64,000 bases of DNA from Bifidobacterium avesanii (GTDB lineage: Bacteria > Actinomycetota > Actinomycetes > Actinomycetales > Bifidobacteriaceae): NCBI RefSeq assembly GCF_009299475.1, contig NZ_WBSN01000005.1:1-64000 (forward strand), in the 5' to 3' direction. The notes under the pieces are model-generated. The model made no database searches. It saw nothing but the letters and a program-made list of their open reading frames with translations, and was not told where the DNA came from. Shown here one piece after another: positions 1 to 7,626 of the stretch. Each line of letters starts with the position of its first letter. The first letter of the stretch is position 1. Both the position numbers and the translations under genes were made by a program.

Positions 1-74
1 ATGATCTCGGGCGCGTTGATGCGGTCGTCGTAGAACAGGCCGACGACCATGCGCTTGACGTCCTTGCGGTACAT
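1..74 (-). CDS. 5' end of an unidentified gene, cut by the window edge
   Basis: Only the first 24 codons are present (MYRKDVKRMVVG...). The ATG is preceded at good spacing by GGAG in TTGGAGTCCGCA, so a real start is likely. It lies downstream of rpsA on the same strand, where other actinobacteria often carry coaE, but the residues do not resemble the CoaE P-loop N-terminus. Too little is visible to name a product. Confidence 0.5.
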   Translation of the reverse strand, partial: MYRKDVKRMVVGLFYDDRINAPEI

Positions 75-138
75 TGCGGACTCCAATCCGGACGCCAAAG
101 CGTCCAACTTTTCGTCCGCACCCCCATTGCACCCTCCT

Positions 139-198
139 GCGCACTGGATCCACTCAATCTGCCGACCCCGATGTACGGATTGAGCGAATCCGATGCGT
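139..198. repeat. CAAT-N20-ATTG palindrome, subfamily A, copy 1
   Basis: The left arm ends CTGGATCCACTCAAT at 158, then there are exactly 20 bases (159-178), then ATTGAGCGAATCCGATGCG from 179. The arms are complementary over about 20 bp with a few mismatches or wobbles. Three further copies with nearly the same arms lie at 221-278, 56911-56964 and 56991-57048. Confidence 0.8.
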
Positions 199-220
199 GA
201 CGGCGAAAATCCGCCCGTCA

Positions 221-278
221 CAAACTGGATTCGCTCAATCCGTCATATTGGGTCCGCAAATTGAGCGAATCGGATGCC
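221..278. repeat. CAAT-N20-ATTG palindrome, subfamily A, copy 2
   Basis: Left arm CTGGATTCGCTCAAT (225-239), 20-base spacer (240-259), right arm ATTGAGCGAATCGGATGCC from 260. The spacer sequence is unrelated to that of copy 1 although its length is identical. Confidence 0.8.
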
Positions 279-298
279 TTGGCGCACGAGGACTACGA

Positions 299-340
299 TT
301 CCGCCCAATCCGTTCCCATAAATTGCAATATTGGGCAGAA
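299..340. repeat. CAAT-N20-ATTG palindrome, subfamily C, copy 1
   Basis: Left arm TTCCGCCCAAT (299-309), 20-base spacer (310-329), right arm ATTGGGCAGAA (330-340). The arms pair over 11 positions with one mismatch. The outer arm differs from subfamily A (GCC in place of GCT before CAAT), and the partner arm changes to match. Confidence 0.75.
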
Positions 341-378
341 ACGGACGATAAGCCGGTCACACAACCCTCTCAGCCCAT

Positions 379-424
379 GTCTTTGCCCAATCCCGCACAA
401 TCGAAGCCCAGATTGGGCAAAGAC
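379..424. repeat. CAAT-N20-ATTG palindrome, subfamily C, copy 2
   Basis: Left arm GTCTTTGCCCAAT (379-391) and right arm ATTGGGCAAAGAC (412-424) are perfectly complementary over 13 bp, separated by exactly 20 bases. This is the cleanest member of the subfamily. Confidence 0.8.
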
Positions 425-531
425 GGCTTGCAGCGAGAACGCCGGCCAACGCGCGGCAGCGGCAACATGCACTCACCAGACGGCGCGTAGGCAACGGTCG
501 GTAATGGGCCCCACACGCCATAAACACGCGA

Positions 532-573
532 AAAGGCCCGCCCCGCATGGTAATCATGCGGAACGGGCCCTTT
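532..573 (-). terminator. Rho-independent terminator of rpsA
   Basis: Read on the minus strand, a stem formed by GGGCCCG and CCGCATG segments with their complements closes a five-base loop and is followed by TTTTCG. It lies about 90 bases past the rpsA stop codon. The stem has one small internal bulge. Confidence 0.75.
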
Positions 574-661
574 CAGCCGTTAGAGCTGAGCCGTTAGAGC
601 TGGCAACCGACAGTCGTCAGTCAGCCGTCAGCCAGCGAGCCGACAAGTCAGCGAGCGAGGC

Positions 662-2143
662 TCACTTCTTGTTCTGGCCGAGCAGCTGGTCGCGCAGGGC
701 GGCGAGCTGATCGGAGTCGGCGAGGGTGCCGGTGGAAGTGTTCTCGGAGGAGTAGTTGGACACCTCTTCGACCTTCTCTTCCTTCGGAGCCTGGCCATCC
801 TCGGCGGCGGAGGCGGCGGCGTTCTCGAGCTCCTTGGCCACGAACTCCTTGTGCTGCTCCCACAGGTCGTGGGCGGCGGCGTACTGGGCTTCCCATTCCT
901 CGCGCTGCTTCTCGAAGCCGGGGATCCACTCGTTGGTCTCCGGGTCGAAGCCTTCGGGGTACTTGTAGTTGCCCTGCTCGTCGTACTCGGCCGGCATGCC
1001 GTAGAGGGCCGGATCGAAGTCCTCGGAGGCCGGGTCGACGGAGTCGTTGGCCTGCTTGAGGGACAGGGAGATGCGGCGACGATCGAGATCGACGTCGATC
1101 ACCTTGACGAACACCTCTTCGCCCGGCTTGACGACGGTCTCCGGGTTCTCGACGTGACGGTTGGCGAGCTCGGAGATGTGCACCAGGCCCTCGATGCCGT
1201 CCTCGACGGAGATGAACACGCCGAACTGCACGATCTTGGTGACCTTGCCCTTGACGATCTGGCCGGGGACGTGGGTGCGGGCGAAGCGCTGCCACGGATC
1301 CTCCTGAGTGGCCTTGAGCGACAGGGAGATGCGCTCGCGGTCCAGATCGACGTCCAGCACCTCGACGGTGACCTTGTCGCCGACCTTGACGACCTCGGAC
1401 GGGTGGTCGATGTGCTTCCAGGACAGCTCGGAGACGTGGATGAGGCCGTCGACGCCGCCAAGGTCGACGAACGCGCCGAAGTTGACGATGGAAGACACGA
1501 CGCCCTCGCGGATCTGGCCCTTCTTGAGCTGGGACAGGAAGGTCTCGCGGACCTCGGACTGGGTCTCCTCGAGGTACTGGCGACGGGAGAGGACCACGTT
1601 GTTGCGGTTCTTGTCGAGCTCGAGGATCTTGGCCTTGATCTTCTGGCCGATGTACGGGGACAGGTCGCGCACGCGACGCATCTCGACCAGGGAGGCCGGC
1701 AGGAAGCCGCGCAGACCGATGTCGACGATGAGGCCGCCCTTGACGGCTTCGATGACGGTGCCCTCAACAACGCCGTCGGCGTCCTTGATCTTCTCGATCT
1801 CGCCCCAGGCGCGCTCGTACTGGGCACGCTTCTTGGAAAGAATCAGACGGCCTTCCTTGTCCTCCTTGGTGACGACAAGGGCCTCGATGGTGTCGCCGAC
1901 CTCGACGACCTCGTCCGGATCAACGTCCTTCTTGATGGAAAGCTCGCGGGAGGGGATGACGCCCTCGGTCTTGTAGCCGATATCCAGGAGGACCTCGTCG
2001 TGATCGATCTTGACGACGGTACCCTCGACCAGATCACCATCGTCGAAGTTCTTGATGGTGGAATCGACTGCCTTGATGAAGTCCTCCTCGGTGCCGATGT
2101 CGTTGATCGCGACCTTGGTGACTTCAGTGTTGTTCTCTGCCAT
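662..2143 (-). CDS. rpsA: 30S ribosomal protein S1
   Basis: A 493-residue protein that binds mRNA and helps load it on the 30S subunit. Four S1 RNA-binding repeats can be read in order, with typical motifs such as EGTVVKIDHDEVLLDIG, GVVSSIVNFGAFVDLGGVDG and GKVTKIVQFGVFISVEDGIEG. Four repeats plus a low-complexity acidic/Ser tail is the usual short actinobacterial form; proteobacterial S1 has six. No strong Shine-Dalgarno is seen before the ATG, in an AT-rich leader. A terminator follows the gene. Its identity is secure. Confidence 0.97.
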   Translation of the reverse strand: MAENNTEVTKVAINDIGTEEDFIKAVDSTIKNFDDGDLVEGTVVKIDHDEVLLDIGYKTEGVIPSRELSIKKDVDPDEVVEVGDTIEALVVTKEDKEGRLILSKKRAQYERAWGEIEKIKDADGVVEGTVIEAVKGGLIVDIGLRGFLPASLVEMRRVRDLSPYIGQKIKAKILELDKNRNNVVLSRRQYLEETQSEVRETFLSQLKKGQIREGVVSSIVNFGAFVDLGGVDGLIHVSELSWKHIDHPSEVVKVGDKVTVEVLDVDLDRERISLSLKATQEDPWQRFARTHVPGQIVKGKVTKIVQFGVFISVEDGIEGLVHISELANRHVENPETVVKPGEEVFVKVIDVDLDRRRISLSLKQANDSVDPASEDFDPALYGMPAEYDEQGNYKYPEGFDPETNEWIPGFEKQREEWEAQYAAAHDLWEQHKEFVAKELENAAASAAEDGQAPKEEKVEEVSNYSSENTSTGTLADSDQLAALRDQLLGQNKK

Positions 2144-2318
2144 GTAAATATATGGTTTCTCAATAGATGGATGGATATTACTCGATATTCAGTTATACGC
2201 ATGCCAATATGCACGCAAAGGTCAAGAATACCGGAGGGCGTGGCCAAACCCGCTGCCCACGACACGCCCGGAATTTGCGTGCCGCGGGCGACGGACGACG
2301 GGCGACGGACGGGCCGGC

Positions 2319-3197
2319 TCAGCCCAGCTGGCGCTCGGCGATGCCGACGACGTTGCCCAGGAGCATGGCGCGGGTCATGGGGCCCACTCCCCCGGGGTTC
2401 GGCGTGTAGGCGGAGGCCACGTCGTAGCACGCCTTGTCCACGTCGCCCTTGATGCGGTAGCGACCGGCCCCCTCGTCCCACACGCGGCTGACGCCCACGT
2501 CCACGAGCACGGCGCCCGGCTTGACGTCCTCCGGCTTGACGAACCCGGCGGAGCCCATCGCGGCGACGATCACGTCCGCGCGGCGCATGTGCTCCTCGAT
2601 GTTCCTCGTGCGCGTGTGGCACAGCGTCACGGTGGCGTTGACCTCGCGGCGCGTGAGCAGCAGGCCGATCGTGCGGCCCACGGTGATGCCGCGGCCGAGC
2701 ACGCACACCTCCTTGCCCTTCAGGTCGATGTCGTAGTGGTCCAGCAGCGTGAGGACGCCGTTGGGCGTGCACGGCAGCGGCGTGGCGATTTCGCCGTGCG
2801 GGTGGAGCACCAGTTCGCCGAGGTTGTACGGGTGCATGCCGTCGGCGTCCTTCTTCGGGTCGATGAGGTCGATGATCGCGTTCTCGTCGATGCCCTCGGG
2901 CAGCGGCAGCTGGACGATGTACCCGGTGCATGCCGGATCCTCGTTGAGCCCGCGCACCGCGTCGGCGATGTCGTCGAAGCTCGCGTCCGCCGGCAGCTCG
3001 CGCCTGATCGAGGCGATGCCTACCTCCTCGCAGTCGGCGTGCTTGCCGGCCACGTACTTGACGGACCCGGGGTCGCTGCCGACCAGCAGGGTGCCGAGGC
3101 CCGGGACGATCCCCCTCGCCTTGAGCCGCTCCACGCGCCGGGCGAGATCGGACTTGATCCGCGCCGCCGTCTGCTTGCCGTCGAGTTTCAAAGACAT
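2319..3197 (-). CDS. folD: Bifunctional methylenetetrahydrofolate dehydrogenase/cyclohydrolase FolD
   Basis: Interconverts 5,10-methylene-, methenyl- and 10-formyl-tetrahydrofolate for one-carbon supply in the cytosol. The catalytic Tyr/Lys region reads [14 protein letters not shown]; further family signatures are [11 protein letters not shown], the NADP-binding [11 protein letters not shown] and the C-terminal [14 protein letters not shown] chose the ATG giving MSLKLDG (292 aa) because GGGAG sits nine bases ahead; an upstream in-frame ATG (3212) would place that site inside the gene. It lies upstream of rpsA on the same strand with a 175-bp gap. Confidence 0.95.
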   Translation of the reverse strand: MSLKLDGKQTAARIKSDLARRVERLKARGIVPGLGTLLVGSDPGSVKYVAGKHADCEEVGIASIRRELPADASFDDIADAVRGLNEDPACTGYIVQLPLPEGIDENAIIDLIDPKKDADGMHPYNLGELVLHPHGEIATPLPCTPNGVLTLLDHYDIDLKGKEVCVLGRGITVGRTIGLLLTRREVNATVTLCHTRTRNIEEHMRRADVIVAAMGSAGFVKPEDVKPGAVLVDVGVSRVWDEGAGRYRIKGDVDKACYDVASAYTPNPGGVGPMTRAMLLGNVVGIAERQLG

Positions 3198-3312
3198 GCT
3201 GTTTGCTCCCATTCGCTTTGCTACGCGCTATAGGCTATCGTGAAATACAGTCAATGGGGAACGCCGTTCCACATACCAAAGACGAGAAGACAACGAAACA
3301 AGAGGGAACCTT

Positions 3313-4323
3313 ATGAAGCCAGCATTGCATCGCATCGTCCGGGTCGCCGCCGCCGTGACGGGCGTCGTGGCCCTGTCGCTCGCATCCGCCTGCGGTTCGG
3401 GTTCCGGCGGCACGGCGAGCCCCTCCCAGACGACCGATGCGACCGGCACGGGCGCCTCAAGCGAGCCGATCAGCGTCGTCGCCTCGATCAACCAGTGGGG
3501 CTCGCTGGCCAAGCAGATCGGCGGCGACTACGTGGACATCACCTCCATCCTCGCCTCCAGCAACGTCGAGGCGCACGACTTCGAGGCGCAGACCGCGGAC
3601 GTCGCCAAGCTGTCCAAGGCGCAGGTCGTGGTGGCTAACGGCGCGGGCTACGACGCGTGGGCCACCAAGTCGGTCACCAAGCAGACCGCGCTCGTCACGG
3701 CGGCCGGCAACGTGGGCGCCTCGGACGGCGACAACCCGCACCTGTGGTTCTCCAAGGACGCGCGCAACGCCGTCGCGCAGGATCTGGCGGACACCTACGC
3801 CAAGCTCCAGCCGGACCACCGCGACTACTTCGACGAGCAGCTCGCCAAGTGGCAGGAGCAGGAGAAGACGCTCGAGCAGCAAATGAAGGAGTTCGCCTCC
3901 GAACACAAGGACGCCACGTACGCGGCCACCGAGTCCGTGGCCTACTACCTGCTCGCGGACCTCGGGATGAAGGACGTGACGCCGAAGGGCTACGCGCAGG
4001 CCGTGGCGAACGACAGCGAGCCGGCGCCGGCGGACCTGAGCGCCATGCAGCAGGTCCTCGAGGGGCAGCAGGCGGACGTGCTGGTGAACAACCCGCAGGA
4101 GGCGTCCGACACGACGAACATGGTCACGGGCGTGGCGCACAAGTCCGACGTGCCGGTGATCGACGTGACCGAGCAGATGCCGGAGGGGTACGACACGCTC
4201 ACCGACTGGATCGGCGCGCTGGTGAAGACGTTCGGCGATTCGCTCGGCGGGTCCGCGTCGGCTTCGTCGTCCGCGCCGGCATCGCCGTCGGCGTCATCAT
4301 CCGCTTCCTCGTCCGCCAGCTGA
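3313..4323 (+). CDS. Metal ABC transporter substrate-binding lipoprotein (ZnuA/TroA family)
   Basis: Extracytoplasmic metal receptor of 336 residues, tethered by lipid at the LASAC lipobox near residue 27. It shows the cluster A-I layout: VVASINQWGSLAKQIGG, then EAHDFE with a metal-ligand His, and a second His in DNPHLWFS. The C-terminal 25 residues are an Ala/Ser/Pro tail, unusual for the family. Ligand choice between zinc and manganese cannot be read directly. The ATPase and permease genes follow after a 229-bp gap with a hairpin and a Zur-like site, so this gene may have its own promoter. Confidence 0.88.
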   Translation: MKPALHRIVRVAAAVTGVVALSLASACGSGSGGTASPSQTTDATGTGASSEPISVVASINQWGSLAKQIGGDYVDITSILASSNVEAHDFEAQTADVAKLSKAQVVVANGAGYDAWATKSVTKQTALVTAAGNVGASDGDNPHLWFSKDARNAVAQDLADTYAKLQPDHRDYFDEQLAKWQEQEKTLEQQMKEFASEHKDATYAATESVAYYLLADLGMKDVTPKGYAQAVANDSEPAPADLSAMQQVLEGQQADVLVNNPQEASDTTNMVTGVAHKSDVPVIDVTEQMPEGYDTLTDWIGALVKTFGDSLGGSASASSSAPASPSASSSASSSAS

Positions 4324-4360
4324 ACGACGGTCGCCCGACCAACCGCAGCGGCTTTTTCAT

Positions 4361-4393
4361 CGGCCGCCCATCGGAATTTCCGGTGGGCGGCCG
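4361..4393. terminator. Strong hairpin between the metal-receptor and ATPase genes
   Basis: CGGCCGCCCATCGG pairs with CCGGTGGGCGGCCG over 14 bp (one G-U) around the loop AATTT. No long T run follows, so it may be a terminator, a processing site or a barrier that uncouples the receptor gene from the downstream pair. Confidence 0.5.
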
Positions 4394-4488
4394 ACGCCGT
4401 TCAGGTGGTTTCGCGGACTCCGCGACGGTTCACGCGGCCATGACGCATGACCGATCACCCGGCCGCATTCTCAATAGCCATCCGCAAT

Positions 4489-4503
4489 TGATAACGGTTG
4501 TCA
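4489..4503. promoter_or_regulatory. Zur/Fur-family operator candidate upstream of the metal ABC ATPase gene
   Basis: TGATAACGGTTGTCA is a 7-1-7 palindrome matching its own complement at 12 of 14 arm positions. The form resembles Fur-superfamily operators such as Zur boxes. It lies 50 bp before the ATPase start. No comparable site is seen upstream of the substrate-binding gene. Assignment to Zur is inferred from the metal-uptake genes it precedes. Confidence 0.55.
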
Positions 4504-4552
4504 TCACCACCTGTCACAATCCCTGAGGACTTCACACGTAAGGAGCGCATGG

Positions 4553-5479
4553 ATGACGGCAAGCATCATCTTCGACCACGCGGCGGTGACGCGCGGCGGC
4601 AGGACGATATGGCGCAACGGCTGCTTCGCCATCGAGCAGGGCACGGTGACCGCGATCGTCGGCACCAACGGCACCGGCAAGACCACCATGATGCAGGCGG
4701 AACTGGGCCTGCTCCCCCTGTCGGAGGGCAGCGTGACCGTGCTCGGCGAGCCGGCCGGCAAGGCCAACGCGCGCATCGGATACGTGCCGCAGAGCTACAC
4801 CAACGACATCGACTCCAACCTCACCGCCGAGCAGTCCGTGCTGCTGGGGCTCACGGGCACGCGCTTCGGCATCCACCCGGTCACCAAGGCGCAGCGGGCC
4901 AAGGCTCGCGAGGCGCTGCGGTTCGTGAACGTGGAGGACAAGGCGTCGCTGCGCCTGAGCCAGCTGTCCGGCGGCCTGCGGCAGCGCGTGGCCATCGCGC
5001 AGGCCCTCGTGTGCGACCCGGAGCTGCTCATGCTCGACGAGCCGCTCGCCAATCTGGACCTCGCCAGCCAGCGGTCGGTGGTGCACGTGCTCTCCCGGCT
5101 CAACCGCGAGCTCGGCATGACCATCCAGGTGGTGGCGCACGACCTCAACATGCTGCTGCCCATCCTCACCGGCGCGGTGTACCTGCTCGACGGTCACCCG
5201 CACTACGCGGCCATGGACGCCGTGCTCGACTCCACGCTGCTCACCCACCTGTACGGCACCAAGGTGCAGGTGGTCACCACGCCGCAGGGCGACATGTTCG
5301 TCACCCCGAACGCACTGGACGAACGCGACGGGACCACGCCGGACACCCACGACGTGGAGGAGGTGGCGGAGTTCCACGACCACGCCGCCCATGGCCACGG
5401 CCACGCCGCAGGCGACACCGCCAACACCAGCAATGCCAACACCGCCAGCAACACCAACACCGCCAAGGAGACCGCATGA
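4553..5479 (+). CDS. znuC: Metal ABC transporter ATP-binding protein with His-rich tail
   Basis: Cytoplasmic ATPase of a zinc/manganese importer, 308 residues. Walker A GTNGTGKTT, signature LSGGLRQRV, Walker B LLMLDEPLANLD and the switch-loop His in VVAHDLN are all present. The last 40 residues carry a His cluster (HDHAAHGHGHAAG) followed by an Asn/Thr/Ala repeat, which may bind metal ions. AAGGAG stands seven bases before the ATG. The stop overlaps the permease start as ATGA, so the two genes are translationally coupled. The symbol follows the zinc model; manganese is possible. Confidence 0.9.
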   Translation: MTASIIFDHAAVTRGGRTIWRNGCFAIEQGTVTAIVGTNGTGKTTMMQAELGLLPLSEGSVTVLGEPAGKANARIGYVPQSYTNDIDSNLTAEQSVLLGLTGTRFGIHPVTKAQRAKAREALRFVNVEDKASLRLSQLSGGLRQRVAIAQALVCDPELLMLDEPLANLDLASQRSVVHVLSRLNRELGMTIQVVAHDLNMLLPILTGAVYLLDGHPHYAAMDAVLDSTLLTHLYGTKVQVVTTPQGDMFVTPNALDERDGTTPDTHDVEEVAEFHDHAAHGHGHAAGDTANTSNANTASNTNTAKETA

Positions 5480-6303
5480 TCCGCTTCGCCTTCGATCCCG
5501 ACTGGATGATCACGGTCACCGCGCCGTTCATGCTCAACGCCTTCGCCGCGGGCGTGTGCATCGCCGTCGCGGCCGGCGTGATGGGCTACTTCACCATCGC
5601 GCGCCATTCCACGTTCGCGGCCCACGCGCTGGCGCACATCGGACTGCCGGGCGCCACCGGCGCGGTGCTGCTCGGTCTGCCCGTGGCCGCGGGCCTCGGC
5701 ACGTTCGCGCTCGGCGGGGCGCTGGTGATCGGAGCGCTGGGCAAACGCGCCTCGCAGCGCGAGATCGCCACCGGCACCGTGCTCGCCTTCGCCACCGGTC
5801 TGGGCCTGTTCTTCGCGCGCATGTCCACGCAGGCGTCGCAGCAGATGCAGTCGATCCTCTTCGGCTCGATCATCACCATCATGGACGCGCAGATCAAGGG
5901 GTTCGCGGTCTTCGACGTGGTGCTGCTCGCGGTGCTGGCGATCGTCTACCGCCCGCTGCTGTTCAGCTCCCTCGACGAGCAGGTGGCCCGCGCCAAGGGC
6001 GTGCCCGTGGGCGCGATGAATCTGGTGTTCATGGCCATGATGGCCGGCGTAATCACCATCGCCGTGCCGGCGGTGGGCACGCTGCTCATCTTCGCGCTGG
6101 TCATCACGCCGGCCGCCACGGCGAACATCCTCACCGCGTCGCCGTTCGCCGCCATGGTGACGGCCACGCTCATCTGCCTCGTCTCGATCTGGGGCGGCCT
6201 GGTGCTGGCGGCCATGTTCCCCGTGCCGCCGAGCTTCGTAATCGTCACGCTGTCCACGCTGTTCTGGGCCGTGGCCAAGGGCGTGGACGCGCTGCGCAAG
6301 TAA
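5476..6303 (+). CDS. znuB: Metal ABC transporter permease (ZnuB family)
   Basis: A 275-residue integral membrane protein with about eight hydrophobic segments. The family core is visible as GYFTIARHSTFAAHALAHIG near the N-terminus, and as MAGVITIAVPAVGTLLIFAL followed by VITPAATANIL. It forms the channel for the metal delivered by the upstream lipoprotein. The ATG overlaps the ATPase stop codon. The gene ends 37 bp from the convergent ispF with no clear terminator between. Confidence 0.9.
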   Translation: MIRFAFDPDWMITVTAPFMLNAFAAGVCIAVAAGVMGYFTIARHSTFAAHALAHIGLPGATGAVLLGLPVAAGLGTFALGGALVIGALGKRASQREIATGTVLAFATGLGLFFARMSTQASQQMQSILFGSIITIMDAQIKGFAVFDVVLLAVLAIVYRPLLFSSLDEQVARAKGVPVGAMNLVFMAMMAGVITIAVPAVGTLLIFALVITPAATANILTASPFAAMVTATLICLVSIWGGLVLAAMFPVPPSFVIVTLSTLFWAVAKGVDALRK

Positions 6304-6340
6304 GGGCGCAGGTAGCAGGCAAAGGCCGCGCGGGCCGCGA

Positions 6341-6826
6341 TCACCGCGGACGGAACCCGACCAATGCGTTGGCGATGGCGGCGATGCCCTCGCCCGAACC
6401 GGTGAAGCCCATGCGGTCGGTGGTGGTGGCCGTGACGGACACCGGGCATCCGACCGCCCGGGACAGCGCCGCCTCGGCCTCGGCCCGGCGCTTTCCGATC
6501 TTGGGACGGTTGCCGATCACCACCACGGACGCGGAGGACGGTTCGACGCCGTGCGCGCGCAGGTGGGCGACGGTATGTTCGAGCATGGGCAGACCGTGCT
6601 GGCCGGCGCCGGCGGAATCCGATCCCACGCCGAACAGCGTGCCGATGTCCCCCAGCCGGGCCGCGGACAGCAGCGCGTCGATGAGGGCGTGCGCGGCAAC
6701 GTCGCCGTCTGAGTCACCTTCGATACCCTCGCCCTGACCGTCCCATTTGAGGCCGGCCACCCACAGCTCGCGGCCGGAGCCGTCCGGCGCGAAGCGGTGG
6801 GCGTCGAAGCCCTGGCCGATGTTCAT
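6341..6826 (-). CDS. ispF: 2-C-methyl-D-erythritol 2,4-cyclodiphosphate synthase
   Basis: Methylerythritol-phosphate pathway enzyme that forms the cyclodiphosphate and releases CMP. Zinc-site and active-site motifs are intact: GQGFDAHRF, GDSDGDVAAHALIDAL, LGDIGTLF and TTTDRMGFTGSGEG. The ATG chosen gives 161 residues, the normal family length, starting MNIGQGF. A GTG at 6862 would add 12 residues; neither start has a strong ribosome site. It lies 44 bp below carD on the same strand, an order also known in mycobacteria, although ispD is not between them here. Confidence 0.93.
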   Translation of the reverse strand: MNIGQGFDAHRFAPDGSGRELWVAGLKWDGQGEGIEGDSDGDVAAHALIDALLSAARLGDIGTLFGVGSDSAGAGQHGLPMLEHTVAHLRAHGVEPSSASVVVIGNRPKIGKRRAEAEAALSRAVGCPVSVTATTTDRMGFTGSGEGIAAIANALVGFRPR

Positions 6827-6870
6827 GCGGCCGATGCCGGCCACGTCGGTTGCGCCGGTCACGGACGGGC

Positions 6871-7458
6871 TCACTTCTTTTTCTTGGAGCTCTCGATGCG
6901 GGCAAGCGTCTCCGCCGCCGGCTCCTCGGGGGCCTGCGTGTGGTGCTTCTCGTCGCCGGGCTGCGGGGCCTCGTAGCCGAGGTTCACGTCCAGCAGGCGC
7001 TGGGCGGTCGGCTCGTCGAGGTCCTCGGACAGGGCGATCTCGGAGGTGAGGATGCTGCGCGCCTTGGTGAGCATGCGCTTCTCGCCGGCGGACAGGCCGT
7101 GCTCGTCCACGTCGCGCTGGGCGAGGTCGCGCACCACCTCGGCGATCTTGTTGACGTCGCCGGTCGCGATCTTCTCCACGTTCAGCTTGTAGCGGCGCGA
7201 CCAGTTCATTTCCTTCTCGATGATCGGCGTGCGCAGGATCTCGAAGACCTTGGCCACCTCGTTGGCGTCCACGATGTCCCTGACGCCCACCTTCTTGGCG
7301 TTCTCCACCGGGACGTTGATGACCAGACCGTCGCTGGACAGGACGGACAGCTGCAGGTATTCCCGCGTCACGCCCTTGACGGTCCTTTCGGTGATGGCCT
7401 CCACCTTCGCAGCGCCGTGTCGAGGATAGACGACCATATCGCCGACTTTGTAATCCAT
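6871..7458 (-). CDS. carD: CarD-family RNA polymerase-binding transcription regulator
   Basis: A 195-residue global regulator that stabilises open promoter complexes at rRNA and other genes by contacting the RNA polymerase beta subunit. The N-terminal Tudor-like RNAP-interaction domain begins [15 protein letters not shown]; the helical C-terminal domain includes the conserved Trp in [11 protein letters not shown] and ends in a Lys run. The ATG at 7458 has GGAGGG three bases ahead; an upstream ATG at 7479 is less likely. The protein is longer than mycobacterial CarD because of a charged C-terminal extension. Confidence 0.93.
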   Translation of the reverse strand: MDYKVGDMVVYPRHGAAKVEAITERTVKGVTREYLQLSVLSSDGLVINVPVENAKKVGVRDIVDANEVAKVFEILRTPIIEKEMNWSRRYKLNVEKIATGDVNKIAEVVRDLAQRDVDEHGLSAGEKRMLTKARSILTSEIALSEDLDEPTAQRLLDVNLGYEAPQPGDEKHHTQAPEEPAAETLARIESSKKKK

Positions 7459-7626
7459 GAGCCCTCCGCAAATACGCAATCACATGCACACAAAAACTCG
7501 AATAATTATGCCATCCGCCATGGACTTGTCCTCTTGCCTCACATATGCCGCGGGAATGCCGGCCGAATGTCCGAAAAAGGCGCGCGACTGGGCGAAATCT
7601 TACGTGTCGAGATGTAAACTCGATTT

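Larger units (their letters stand above)
75..661. other. 587-bp intergenic spacer with four palindromic elements and a terminator
   Basis: No credible gene is seen. The spacer holds four CAAT-N20-ATTG palindromes (listed separately), the rpsA terminator near 532-573, and a short direct duplication of GCCGTTAGAGCTG around 577-605. Open frames crossing it have no convincing start and are composed of repeat sequence. Confidence 0.7.

Noticed and set aside
139..424. CRISPR array made of the repeated palindromes
   Set aside because: Spacing between units is irregular, arms vary, there are only four units here, and no cas genes are present. The 20-base variable part lies inside each palindrome, not between repeats.
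74..710. Small genes in the first intergenic spacer
   Set aside because: The open frames run through palindromic repeats and the terminator, lack ribosome sites and encode no recognisable protein.
851..2452. Long open frame antisense to rpsA
   Set aside because: High GC leaves long open frames opposite real genes. It has no recognisable domain, and rpsA is certain on the other strand.
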